Part shown: positions 1 through 8,219 of the stretch, in pieces
Layout of the letters: every line of letters begins with the position of its first letter
Position numbering within the stretch: the stretch's first letter is position 1
Translations under genes and position numbers: made by a program
Assembly (NCBI GenBank): GCA_046328715.1
Contig: JAXLWB010000032.1
Location: 1-64,000, forward strand
DNA length: 64,000 bases
Direction: 5' to 3'
From: JAXLWB01 sp046328715
GTDB lineage: Bacteria; Chloroflexota; Anaerolineae; Caldilineales; Caldilineaceae
The notes under the pieces: generated by a model
Databases searched by the model: none
Seen by the model: only the letters and a program-made list of their open reading frames with translations
What the model was told of the DNA's origin: nothing

Positions 1-1442
1 CCGATCTCGGCAACTGGAATGTGCTCAACCCAACTGGCAGCCAACTCAATCCCCAAGGGCAGGCCAGCAACCGAACGACAGATCGCAGCTATACCATCAG
101 CATGGCTCTCGCTGTTAAAACCAGGGTCCAGGCGTCGGGCACGATCAACAAAGAGTGTGTAGGCATCTGCCGCAGGCAAGCCGCCCAGCGTAACAATCTG
201 CTCTCCTTCGACCATTAGCCGTACCCGCGAGGTTGCCAAAACATTGACCAGCGTCTTGCTCAACAGATGGTCAAAGACCTCTTCGGCGGCGCCCACCAAC
301 TGTTCCCAGTTGTCCAAGACCAGCAACACTTCCTGCTGGGCAAGGTGACTAGTCAGTTCGGTCCACGGGTCCAACGTATCGGTGATGGCAAAATCCATCG
401 CCGCTGCAATCGCCAGTGCCACACGGTCGGGCGCGGTTGCATCTGCCTCGATATTGGTCAAGGAGACAAACCAGACACCATCGGCAAAGTCGGATAATGC
501 CTGCTGCGCCACAGCCTGCGCCAGTCGCGATTTGCCAACACCACCGAGCCCCACCAGGGTAACCAGTCGCTCTTCCAGCAACAGTGTGTGCAGTTGTTCA
601 ATCTCGGCGTTGCGACCGATCAGTGATTTTTGCTGTTGGGCCAGATTGTGGCGTACCTGGCTCCGTTTATTTCGCATCGTTTCAGGCGCATTCATGCGCA
701 GCCGCGCCACGATCTCCTGCGTTGCCAATGCCGGTTCAACACCGAGTTCCTCCTGCAATGCGGCCACACAGCGCTCATATTGCTCCAAGGCGGCGGTCCG
801 TTGTCCCTGAGCCGCCAACGCCTGGATCAAGTTGCGATGGGCAGCTTCGTGCCAGGGGACAAGGGCGAGCTGACGTCGTGCGGCGGCGGCCAGTTCGGGC
901 CAACTGCCCTGCGCCGCATAACGCTGCTGCAAGGTCGTCAGCGCCCGCATGGTCAATTCATGTAGTTGCTCCTGGGTGAGAAGCTGCCATTCCTCAAACT
1001 CAAGTGCGTCTTCCAGTTGAAAACCGTTGAGAAAACTGCCTGGATATTGCTCAAGCGCCTGCTGGAGTCGGGCCAGTTGCGCGGTCTGGGCTTCACCTGT
1101 CATGGCCAGAATGGCGTTCAGCGTCTCACGAAACTCGACGACATCCACCGTGGCCAACCCACGCTGAAAACGAACGCTATTGCGATCAATCACCAACGCT
1201 GGATGGTCTTCAAGCAGCTTGTTGAGATTCGACAGTTCGATACGCAGATTGGTCTTAGCCGCGGCTTCGGGCAAATTACCCCAGAAGAGGGTAGCCAGCG
1301 TCGTACGTGGATGGTCAACATCCGGTTGCGTCGCCAGATAGGCCAACAGGGCGCGCGACTTGGCAGAACGAAATTTGGTGACCGATTGATCGTCCAGCGT
1401 CACGACAAAGCTACCCAGCAGTTGAATCGCAAGTTTCGTCAT
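1..1442 (-). CDS. SARP/AfsR-type regulator with NB-ARC ATPase domain (3' end outside window)
   Basis: The first 480 residues are visible; the C-terminus runs off the window. The start is the ATG at 1440-1442, giving MTKLAIQLLGSFVVTLDD, a typical winged-helix opening of SARP regulators. A DNA-binding domain (about residues 1-95) is followed by a bacterial transcriptional activator domain of helical repeats (about 100-245) and an NB-ARC-type ATPase with P-loop GLGGVGKS near residue 305. Proteins of this build are STAND-class transcription factors in which ATP binding and a C-terminal sensor (usually TPRs, not visible here) control DNA binding. No clear Shine-Dalgarno precedes the start. The upstream region has an unusual set of inverted repeats that could be its operator. 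Target genes are unknown. Confidence 0.9.
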   Translation of the reverse strand, partial: MTKLAIQLLGSFVVTLDDQSVTKFRSAKSRALLAYLATQPDVDHPRTTLATLFWGNLPEAAAKTNLRIELSNLNKLLEDHPALVIDRNSVRFQRGLATVDVVEFRETLNAILAMTGEAQTAQLARLQQALEQYPGSFLNGFQLEDALEFEEWQLLTQEQLHELTMRALTTLQQRYAAQGSWPELAAAARRQLALVPWHEAAHRNLIQALAAQGQRTAALEQYERCVAALQEELGVEPALATQEIVARLRMNAPETMRNKRSQVRHNLAQQQKSLIGRNAEIEQLHTLLLEERLVTLVGLGGVGKSRLAQAVAQQALSDFADGVWFVSLTNIEADATAPDRVALAIAAAMDFAITDTLDPWTELTSHLAQQEVLLVLDNWEQLVGAAEEVFDHLLSKTLVNVLATSRVRLMVEGEQIVTLGGLPAADAYTLFVDRARRLDPGFNSESHADGIAAICRSVAGLPLGIELAASWVEHIPVAEI

Positions 1443-1459
1443 AAATTAATCGCTGCACC

Positions 1460-1560
1460 AATCCGCATAAAAAAGAGATCGGTATGCGGATTATACGGAT
1501 TTTTTTATCGGTATAGATCCGTGCCTAACTTGGCTATTTCCGTCTGATCCGCATACCGAT
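1460..1560. promoter_or_regulatory. Inverted-repeat cluster upstream of the SARP gene
   Basis: ATCGGTATGCGGAT at 1478-1491 has its exact 14-bp reverse complement at 1547-1560. A third partial copy, AATCCGCATA at 1460-1469, pairs with 1483-1492 to form a competing smaller palindrome. The elements sit just upstream of the minus-strand SARP gene start at 1442, which suits an operator or two alternative hairpins. Function is inferred from position only. Confidence 0.45.
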
Positions 1561-1720
1561 TCACCCAATTTCTCCTACGAGTGCTTCGGCTACGTTTGAG
1601 GCGGACTTCGCTACGTTTTTGCTACGGTTGCTCGCTACGATGTGGGCGGTTGTGAACTGTTTGATGTGATGTTATGCCCGATGAAACAAGGTGTTACTAG
1701 GAACAAAAGGAAACAAGTTT

Positions 1721-3147
1721 ATGAATATACAACAAGATCGCCCACATAGCCGAAAGCGCACTGTACAGATAGCACTCCTGATGCTGCTCTGTTTGCTCTT
1801 TCTGCCAACACCGACTGTCCGAGCAGCACCTCTCGCCCAGGCTCCAGTGCCCGAAGTCGACGACGTGACGACAGAAGAAGATACGCCGATTCTGATCGAC
1901 GTACTTGCCACTGACAGCGAAACCAATGGCAACCCGTTGACACTTGCTGAAGTAGGTGAGCCGCGCAATGGCACAGCAGAAATTGTGGGCAACCAGATCC
2001 GTTATACCCCCAAAGCCAATTTCCTTGGCCGCGATTCCTTCTTTACACCGTATATAATGGAGATGTTGCTAAAACACGGCAGACCGATCTTTCACCGTGA
2101 GCAACACCGACGGTTCACCCAATATTGCACTGATCCCAGTCTATGAAGGGCAGTTGCTGGCTGAGTATCAGATCAGCGATTTGGCCCAAATCAGCGGGCA
2201 GGCTGTGACCTAGATTGTCGATCTAAGCAACTGGAATCAGCACCTATCATATCTGGGTGCGTGCTGACGATGGTGTCAATCCACCTGCATCGAGCTACGC
2301 TGTATCAACGCTTGCACTGGCAGCCAGCGCCACGCAAAGCCGTTATGGCCTCAATGCCACCTGGCTGGCAAAGGACGATTATAACATCGCCCACGAGTTC
2401 AGCGACACTGCTCCGATTGCAATCGACCATGCCTCCACCTTCCTAGTACAGTGGACAGCGACCCTCACGCCGACCTTTGACACAACAACCAATGCGCTCA
2501 ATGTCGAATGGCAGGTCAATAGCCATCCCGATGTCGACAGCTATCGACTCTGGTTTGGCAACAGCCCCCTCAACCCCACCCAAGTGATCACTGTGGGGCA
2601 GGCGTTGGCGGTGCTGGATGACAACGGCAACTCAACTGGCATCAAAATAGGCTTTGTGCGCATCGAGGAGATTCGCCCCGACGTGAACTACTTCATCTCG
2701 ATTGAGGCAATTGACTCGGAGAGTGGCCGCTCGGTGCGTTCGCAAGAGGTGCACTTCAGCGTGGCCTCTGCTCCGTTTGCGATCACTAGCTCGCAATCCA
2801 CAGTGAATGTAACGGCTGGCAATAAAGTTACGGTTCCGGTCACGCTCAATGCCAATGGCGAACTCTTCTTCCCCAACGTCTGGCTCTCGACCGATCTGCG
2901 AGGCACTCCGCCCGCCATCACTGCCCGCTTTGCCAATGATACAGAAGGCTTCCCCGGCCTTAGCACAGGTGCACCAAGCCGCGATTTGGAGATCCAGGTG
3001 GACAAGGAAGTGCCGAATGGCACCTATCCGGTTGTGATTAGTGGATACAATGGAGATAAAAAGGAGGCTATGACGATTGAACTTGTCGTCAGTGGTTCAA
3101 TCAACAATCCAACCAAGAATGTCTATCTGCCGCTGGTGACTCGCTAG
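1721..3147 (+). pseudogene. Secreted Ig-like/cadherin-like repeat protein, frameshifted
   Basis: The reading begins at the ATG at 1721 with a signal peptide (hydrophobic LLMLLCLLFLPTP) and enters a tandem Ig-like or cadherin-like repeat (DVTTEEDTPILIDVLATD). That frame is lost near 2045. Homologous-looking sequence continues through two other frames and an in-frame TAG at 2211-2213, then settles in the frame that is open from 2257 to 3147. The last part has a fibronectin-like region and ends NVYLPLVTR, the C-terminal tail shared by several secreted proteins in this window. Several independent breaks suggest decay rather than a single sequencing error. A short independently translated C-terminal product cannot be excluded. 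Confidence 0.7.
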
Positions 3148-3154
3148 TAACAGA

Positions 3155-3183
3155 CGTAGAGGCGGCTTGTAGCCGCCTCTACG
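3155..3183. terminator. Perfect 13-bp hairpin after the decayed secreted-protein gene
   Basis: CGTAGAGGCGGCT (3155-3167) and AGCCGCCTCTACG (3171-3183) are perfect complements around a 3-nt loop, 7 bases after the stop codon at 3147. There is no run of T, so it is not a canonical intrinsic terminator. The GGCGG...CCGCCTCTAC core resembles the REP-like hairpins at 32.1-33.0 kb. Confidence 0.5.
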
Positions 3184-3199
3184 AATACTTTGCCAGATT

Positions 3200-3370
3200 C
3201 TACAGCACTTTTGACTCAGCCATACGTAATGCGGAGCTTTCCATTGTCACTTTATTTGCTGGTATTGCTTTGCGTACGACCTCACGATAGAACAAGTCAG
3301 CAAATAAGAGAATCATCGGTACAAAAAACAGCCCCGCCCAAATCAGTAGAAAACGATCCCACGCTGCCAT
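3200..3370 (-). CDS. Small single-span membrane protein (56 aa)
   Basis: An ATG at 3368-3370 follows AAGGAG at a normal distance (sequence read on the minus strand) and opens a 56-codon frame ending TAG at 3200-3202. The product starts MAAWDRFLLIWAGLFFVP and has one strongly hydrophobic helix (about residues 5-25) followed by an amphipathic tail rich in charged residues. It is convergent with the secreted-protein remnant. No family is recognised. The good ribosome-binding site and the membrane-protein composition support it; size and lack of a known relative limit certainty. Confidence 0.55.
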   Translation of the reverse strand: MAAWDRFLLIWAGLFFVPMILLFADLFYREVVRKAIPANKVTMESSALRMAESKVL

Positions 3371-3936
3371 AGGTCATACTCCTTATTCACCCACAGTCAC
3401 AAGACAACTCGGCAAAACCGCAATCGGCCCAACAATCGTCGACAAGGTTACAATAAACTTAAATTAACCGCAAATTATACCACCTAAATGATAACACAAG
3501 TCAAAAACAGTTAGAATTACGTTAGGATCACAACAATTCCATTAACTAAAATTGCTATTTTGCTTTCTTCCCTGCTTCTATGGAGTAATGAGTAGGAAGT
3601 CTAGATACAATTGAGAGCCGAAAGTACAAGCAGCGAAGGGTAAATGTAGGGTAATACAAAGAATCCGTCTGAAAAGCACACATCACAACGATGAGTAGCT
3701 ACTGGTAGAATGTGGTGTACTACTCCATGTAACCTTACCAGAGTTGCTATGGGTTAGCTGGAATGGGGGCTACTTCAGATTGAAGCCCTCGTGGTAAAAT
3801 AAGATAACACTACTACCTACATTGTGATCATATTGCTACCTGGCAAACCAGGAAACTTGTTCGGTCGCTGCTTTTCCCTTGATGACCAGGCAAACTCCAG
3901 GCGGCAAGTCGCACACACAAAAGTCAGGAGAATGAT
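3371..3936. other. Intergenic region without a recognisable gene
   Basis: This AT-rich stretch separates the small minus-strand membrane protein from the plus-strand MBL hydrolase, so it must hold both promoters. I see no coding sequence with believable composition, no convincing -35/-10 pair and no large hairpin in it. Confidence 0.5.
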
Positions 3937-4557
3937 ATGGAACTTCGCACACACCCGGTGGGCGACTGGCAGATGAATGCCTACAGCTTGATTTGTCCAC
4001 GCACGCGAGCCAGCGTTCTGATCGATCCCGGCGCAGAACCCGAACAATTGATGCGCCTGGTGGAAGGGAGCCAACCTGTGGCAATCTTGGTCACCCATAG
4101 CCACACTGACCACATCGGCGCGCTCGAAGAAATGCGACGGCGCTTGGCTATCCCGGTCTATGCCCATGACGGGCCACACGCCAACAATGTTGAATTCGTT
4201 AAAGACAGTATCTTACGCACAGGAGATACCGTGAAAGTTGGAGAGTATACGTTACATGTCTACGAAGCGCCTGGCCACTGCGACGATCAGATCTGCTTTG
4301 CAGTAGAAGGGACACCGATTGTGATCGTAGGCGACACCATCTTTGCCGGCGGTCCTGGTGCGACCCGAACTTCCGCCGCCTTCAAGACGACACTGTCCAC
4401 GTTGCGCAACGTCGTACTTTCCTGGCCAGACGAGTCGGTCTGTTATCCCGGTCACGGCTCCTCGTTTCATCTTGGCAAACTACGGCCCGCGATTGAAGCC
4501 TTCTTGGCGAAAGATCACGGTGGATTCTTTGGCGACGCTGATTGGCAAATGGCATAA
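3937..4557 (+). CDS. MBL-fold metallo-hydrolase
   Basis: A 206-residue protein of the metallo-beta-lactamase fold, glyoxalase-II-like branch. The metal-binding signature THSHTDH lies at residues 53-59 (His54, His56, Asp58, His59), with further ligands in APGHCDD (near 113), GDTIF (near 133) and PGHG (near 173). Such proteins are usually di-zinc hydrolases acting on thioesters or related substrates in the cytoplasm; the substrate cannot be read from the sequence. An AGGAG sequence lies just upstream of the ATG. It precedes an arsR-like gene by 42 bases, but that gene has its own promoter, so joint regulation is uncertain. Confidence 0.9.
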   Translation: MELRTHPVGDWQMNAYSLICPRTRASVLIDPGAEPEQLMRLVEGSQPVAILVTHSHTDHIGALEEMRRRLAIPVYAHDGPHANNVEFVKDSILRTGDTVKVGEYTLHVYEAPGHCDDQICFAVEGTPIVIVGDTIFAGGPGATRTSAAFKTTLSTLRNVVLSWPDESVCYPGHGSSFHLGKLRPAIEAFLAKDHGGFFGDADWQMA

Positions 4558-4565
4558 ATTGCCTC

Positions 4566-4593
4566 TTGACATATTGATAAATATCGATATAAT
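4566..4593 (+). promoter_or_regulatory. Sigma-70-type promoter of the arsR-like gene; leaderless start
   Basis: TTGACA at 4566-4571 and TATAAT at 4588-4593 are separated by 16 bases, both consensus hexamers. The ATG of the arsR-like gene begins at 4600, about where transcription would start, so the mRNA is probably leaderless. No Shine-Dalgarno is present. Confidence 0.75.
4573..4590. promoter_or_regulatory. ArsR-type operator, copy 1 (autoregulation)
   Basis: ATTGATAAATATCGATAT lies inside the spacer and -10 of the arsR-like promoter. The reverse complement of its core recurs with one mismatch at 5053-5070 before the flavoprotein gene. AT-rich imperfect palindromes of this kind are typical ArsR-family operators; binding here is inferred. 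Confidence 0.7.
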
Positions 4594-4599
4594 GTTCCC

Positions 4600-4938
4600 A
4601 TGCAGATCGATACGAACGTCGTTACCTTTGCAAAAGCATTGGCAGACGATACCCGACAAGAGATTATGAAGTTGCTCTGCTGTCGCTGGCTGAGCGTCAA
4701 TGATGTCGTTGACGAACTAGACGGACGCGTCAATCAGCCAACGGTCAGCCATCATCTAAAGCTGTTGACCGATGCCAATCTGGTGCACCTACGGCAAGAG
4801 GGAAGACAGCGCTTCTATTCACTCAATCAGGAACAGTTCACGGTCTGCTGTGGTCAACTGATGCATAACTTCGCACCCGATTTTGCCAGTTCGGTAGGCG
4901 TACCCACCCATATGCCGATTGAACTGGAAATCGAGTAA
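4600..4938 (+). CDS. ArsR-family winged-helix repressor
   Basis: A 112-residue protein of usual ArsR/SmtB length. The recognition region QPTVSHHLKLLTDANLVH and the wing REGRQRFYSL are characteristic. Members bind an AT-rich palindrome and release it on binding metal(loid)s or other inducers. The classical ELCVCDL metal site is replaced by LLCCRWLSVNDV, which keeps a Cys pair (near residue 27) that could be the sensing site, and there is a later Cys pair in TVCCGQ (near 85). It very likely represses itself and the flavoprotein downstream through the two matching operators. The inducer is inferred to be a soft metal(loid), without direct proof. Confidence 0.9.
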   Translation: MQIDTNVVTFAKALADDTRQEIMKLLCCRWLSVNDVVDELDGRVNQPTVSHHLKLLTDANLVHLRQEGRQRFYSLNQEQFTVCCGQLMHNFAPDFASSVGVPTHMPIELEIE

Positions 4939-5052
4939 GAGCAAGCATTCACGCATCACGTTACTTAAACTTATATGAGCAACCAACCTGACCTTGATAA
5001 CTCGGGTTGAGTTGCCGCAAGCTAGGTCGAGCTTCTTTTTTTTAGCCAATCT

Positions 5053-5070
5053 ATCGATATTTATCGATAT
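5053..5070. promoter_or_regulatory. ArsR-type operator, copy 2 (before flavoprotein gene)
   Basis: ATCGATATTTATCGATAT is the reverse complement, with one mismatch in the shared core, of the operator at 4573-4590. It lies 23 bases before the ATG at 5093, just ahead of the GGAGG ribosome site, and so would block transcription of the flavoprotein gene. Confidence 0.7.
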
Positions 5071-5092
5071 TTCTTTTTGGAGGAAACCAACC

Positions 5093-6649
5093 ATGAATGT
5101 ACAATCACTTCCTGTCGCTGTTATTGGAGCAGGTCCAGTCGGTTTGGCGGCAGCGGCCCACCTGATCCAACGAGGTGAAACACCGATTGTTTTTGAAGCA
5201 GGAAACGAGATCGCCGCTAACGTGCGCAGTTGGGGACATGTGTCGCTCTTTTCACCCTGGCGCTGGTGTGTCGACAAAGCAGCGGTTGCCTTGCTGGAGC
5301 CGAGCGGTTGGCAAATGCCTAATCCTGACCAACTCCCCACCGGTCATGAGTTGATCGATGCCTATTTGCGGCCACTGGCAGAATTGCCGCAGCTGCGTTC
5401 ACAGATTCATCTTAACAGCCGAGTCACGGCAATTAGCCGTCGCCGTATTGACAAGATGAAGGACACAGGGCGCGATCAAGCTCCCTTCATCCTCCAAGCC
5501 ACAGTCGACGGCCAGGAGGAACGTTTTCTGGTGCGCGCCGTGATCGATGCCACAGGTACCTGGGCAACTCCCAATCCAGTCGGTGCAGATGGGCTCTTTG
5601 CCCCCGGCGAGCGGACCCACCAGGACAAGATCGCCTATGGCATTCCCGATGTACTGGGCAAGCAACGACAGCGCTATCTGGGCAAACAGGTCGCCGTGGT
5701 CGGCGGCGGGCATTCGGCGATCAATGCTATTTTGGAGTTGATGGACTTACACGAGATCGACCCGGCGACACAAATCGTCTGGGTACTGCGCAGAGCGAAT
5801 GTGGCCTCGGTCTACGGCGGGTTGGAGAATGACGAACTGCCTGGACGAGGCTTGCTGGGGGTGCGCATTAAAAATCTGGTCGACGCAGGGGCAGTCGAGG
5901 TGGTAAATCCGTTCTTCACGACGCACGTTGAACAATTCGGCGAACGGATCCAACTGATCGGCGACACCCCCAATGGCGAGCAAACCATCTTGGTCGACCA
6001 GGTGATTGCAGCTACGGGATCACGTCCCGATCTCTCCTTCCTGCGCGAATTGCGGCTGGATCTACACAACAGTGTCGAAGCGCCCACTGCCATTGCCTCC
6101 TTGATCGACCCGAATGTACATAGTTGTGGTAGTGTACCGCCCCACGGCGAAAAGGAGCTGCGCCACCCGGAGCAGAATTTCTACATGGTGGGCATGAAAA
6201 GCTACGGTCGGGCACCGACATTTCTGCTTGCCACGGGTTACGAACAGGTGCGCTCGATTGTGGCAGCCCTGGTCGGCGATTGGCAGGCCGCCGCCGAAGT
6301 ACAACTTGAGTTGCCGGAAACTGGGGTCTGCGGCGTACCGGCAGCAGTCGATGCCAATCGGCTAGCATCGGGGAGTGGCTGCTGTGGCAGTGGGGCAAGC
6401 AAGCCTGCCAAAGAGTTGATCGTGTTTGATCTGCCTTCGACCCTTCAGCCCCTACCGTTTGCAGCAAAACCAATCGAACTCAGCCCAGTGCTTGAACTCA
6501 ATGTGGTGCCAACACAAGCCAATGCCTGTTGTGGCGTTGACAACTGCTGTACACCTGCCGCAACCGTGGCCGCCGACCTCTGCTGCACGCCAGAGACCAA
6601 AGCGGCGCTGAGTACGAGCGCCAAAACAAACGTCGCAAGTTGTTGCTAA
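5093..6649 (+). CDS. FAD/NAD(P)-dependent oxidoreductase with Cys-pair-rich C-terminal tail
   Basis: The start is the ATG at 5093, preceded by TTTTTGGAGG; an upstream in-frame start near 4994 lies before the operator and is unlikely. The 518-residue protein has an N-terminal FAD Rossmann motif GAGPVGLAAAAH and a central NAD(P) motif VVGGGHSAINA, as in flavin-containing monooxygenase-like enzymes (ArsO-like proteins in arsenic operons share this build). The last 75 or so residues are unusual: five vicinal Cys pairs, in GSGCCGSG, NACCGVDNCCTP, DLCCTP and the terminal SCC. This tail could bind As(III), Cu or another soft metal next to the redox centre. Its ArsR operator and the MFS gene downstream support a metal(loid)-resistance role, which is inference. 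Confidence 0.85.
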   Translation: MNVQSLPVAVIGAGPVGLAAAAHLIQRGETPIVFEAGNEIAANVRSWGHVSLFSPWRWCVDKAAVALLEPSGWQMPNPDQLPTGHELIDAYLRPLAELPQLRSQIHLNSRVTAISRRRIDKMKDTGRDQAPFILQATVDGQEERFLVRAVIDATGTWATPNPVGADGLFAPGERTHQDKIAYGIPDVLGKQRQRYLGKQVAVVGGGHSAINAILELMDLHEIDPATQIVWVLRRANVASVYGGLENDELPGRGLLGVRIKNLVDAGAVEVVNPFFTTHVEQFGERIQLIGDTPNGEQTILVDQVIAATGSRPDLSFLRELRLDLHNSVEAPTAIASLIDPNVHSCGSVPPHGEKELRHPEQNFYMVGMKSYGRAPTFLLATGYEQVRSIVAALVGDWQAAAEVQLELPETGVCGVPAAVDANRLASGSGCCGSGASKPAKELIVFDLPSTLQPLPFAAKPIELSPVLELNVVPTQANACCGVDNCCTPAATVAADLCCTPETKAALSTSAKTNVASCC

Positions 6650-6668
6650 AGAAGGTGAGAATTTTTTC

Positions 6669-6736
6669 AACCACGAAATACACGAAATACACGAAAAAAC
6701 TCATTGTTATTCGTGTGTTTCGTGTATTTCGTGGTT
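6669..6736. repeat. 27-bp-arm hairpin after the flavoprotein gene
   Basis: The left arm (6669-6695) and right arm (6710-6736) are reverse complements with one mismatch around a 14-nt loop. Each arm is made of the short direct repeat ACGAAATAC. It separates the flavoprotein gene from the MFS gene and may attenuate transcription or stabilise the upstream mRNA. Confidence 0.75.
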
Positions 6737-6793
6737 ACCTACTTCTGACTCGTAATTCGTATTTCGTAATTGGTATTTTCACGGCACGCGAGT

Positions 6794-8035
6794 ATGACTA
6801 AACACCTTCCCAAACTTTACTACGGTTGGATTGTCGCCTGGGCATTGGCGATCAGTCAGCCGGTGTCGTGGGGGATTCTCTTCTATGGCTTTGGAGTGAT
6901 GGTGACCCCAACCCAGGCGGAGATGGGCTGGTCACGTGCCGAGTTGACCGGAGCCTTTTCGCTGGCCATGCTCATTTCAGGCATCACTGCCGTGCCGGTG
7001 GGACGCTGGCTGGATCGTCATGGCGCACGGGGGTTGATGACTGTGGGTTCGATCCTGGCCACGTTGCTGGTGATTGCCTGGGCCAAAGTTACAAGCTTGT
7101 GGGGCTTTTACCTGGTCTGGGCAGGCATTGGTGTGATCATGGCAGGCGTGCTCTATGAGCCAGCTTTTGCCGTGATTGCAACTTGGTTTGTGCGCAAACG
7201 AACCCGTGCACTGACCGTGTTGACCTTTGGCGGTGGGCTGGCTAGCGTCATCTTTGTGCCGTTGGCAACCTGGCTGGTGGCGCGTTATGGTTGGCGCGAG
7301 GCGTTGCTGATCCTGGCCGGCTTGCTGGCGCTGGTAACCATCCCGATCCATGCCTTACTGCTGCGCCGTGACCCAGCGGCGGTTGGTTCTGTGCCCGACG
7401 GTGATCTGTCGCCCCTGATGCGAGCGGATGGCACCCAACATCAAGTCGCAGTGAACCGCTCCGTGGGCGAAGCGATGCGTAGTGCCAACTTTTGGTGGCT
7501 CTCCACTGCCTTTTCGCTCTCGGTCTTTGCCGCAGTAACGCTTTCGGTCCATCTGCTGCCCTTTCTGACCGAACGCGGCTATTCGGCCAGCTTTGCGGCT
7601 TTGGTGGCCAGCACGTTAGGCGGCAGTCAAATCCCCGGACGGCTGGTCTTTGCGCCGATCAGCCAACGACTTTCGCTGCGGCTGACCACGGCGATGCTCT
7701 TCATCGCGATGACCAGTGGGGTGCTGATCCTCTTCTTTGCCCCGACAAGCTGGCTCACCCTGGTCGGGGCCGCGCTCTTTGGAGCGGGGTCGGGCGCCAG
7801 CTCACCGGCGCGGGCGGCGCTTGTCGCAGAACTGTATGGGGTAAAAAATTATGGCAGCATCAATGGCATGATTGCACTGGCCCAGACGATTGCCAAGGCC
7901 ATCGCCCCCGTCGGCATGGGTTTGCTCTACAGTTGGTGGGGTGGCTACGCCCCCGTCTTTTGGACGTTGGCGGCGGCTTCTGTGGGAGCCGTAGGGTCAA
8001 TCTTGTTTCTTTCTTCCTCCTCATCCACAGGATGA
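6794..8035 (+). CDS. MFS transporter (monocarboxylate/OFA-like)
   Basis: A 413-residue, 12-helix major facilitator. The start is taken as ATG 6794 (KLYYGWIVAWA follows at once, as in oxalate/formate-type and monocarboxylate-type MFS proteins); an in-frame TTG at 6770 would add eight residues. The loop motif GRWLDRHGARG between helices 2 and 3 matches the MFS signature. It follows the ArsR-controlled flavoprotein gene by 144 bases, which contain a large hairpin. It could export the product of that enzyme, though the substrate cannot be decided from sequence. Confidence 0.85.
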   Translation: MTKHLPKLYYGWIVAWALAISQPVSWGILFYGFGVMVTPTQAEMGWSRAELTGAFSLAMLISGITAVPVGRWLDRHGARGLMTVGSILATLLVIAWAKVTSLWGFYLVWAGIGVIMAGVLYEPAFAVIATWFVRKRTRALTVLTFGGGLASVIFVPLATWLVARYGWREALLILAGLLALVTIPIHALLLRRDPAAVGSVPDGDLSPLMRADGTQHQVAVNRSVGEAMRSANFWWLSTAFSLSVFAAVTLSVHLLPFLTERGYSASFAALVASTLGGSQIPGRLVFAPISQRLSLRLTTAMLFIAMTSGVLILFFAPTSWLTLVGAALFGAGSGASSPARAALVAELYGVKNYGSINGMIALAQTIAKAIAPVGMGLLYSWWGGYAPVFWTLAAASVGAVGSILFLSSSSSTG

Positions 8036-8219
8036 CGATACACCCTCAGTACTCATACATTCTTTATTGGATGCTCTACGCTGTTTCCTCTTCGCTTCCG
8101 ATAAGTACGATAGAACTCCGGTCAATTTCCTCGAACCTGCGAGTGCGTGGTACAAAATGAAACATCCCTGAGCTTTTTGGCAAACTTCAAACGAACTTTG
8201 TTGAATACGGTTCGACACC

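Noticed and set aside
3190..3372. Plus-strand 60-codon frame
   Set aside because: The minus strand has a better small gene with a ribosome site and membrane helix.
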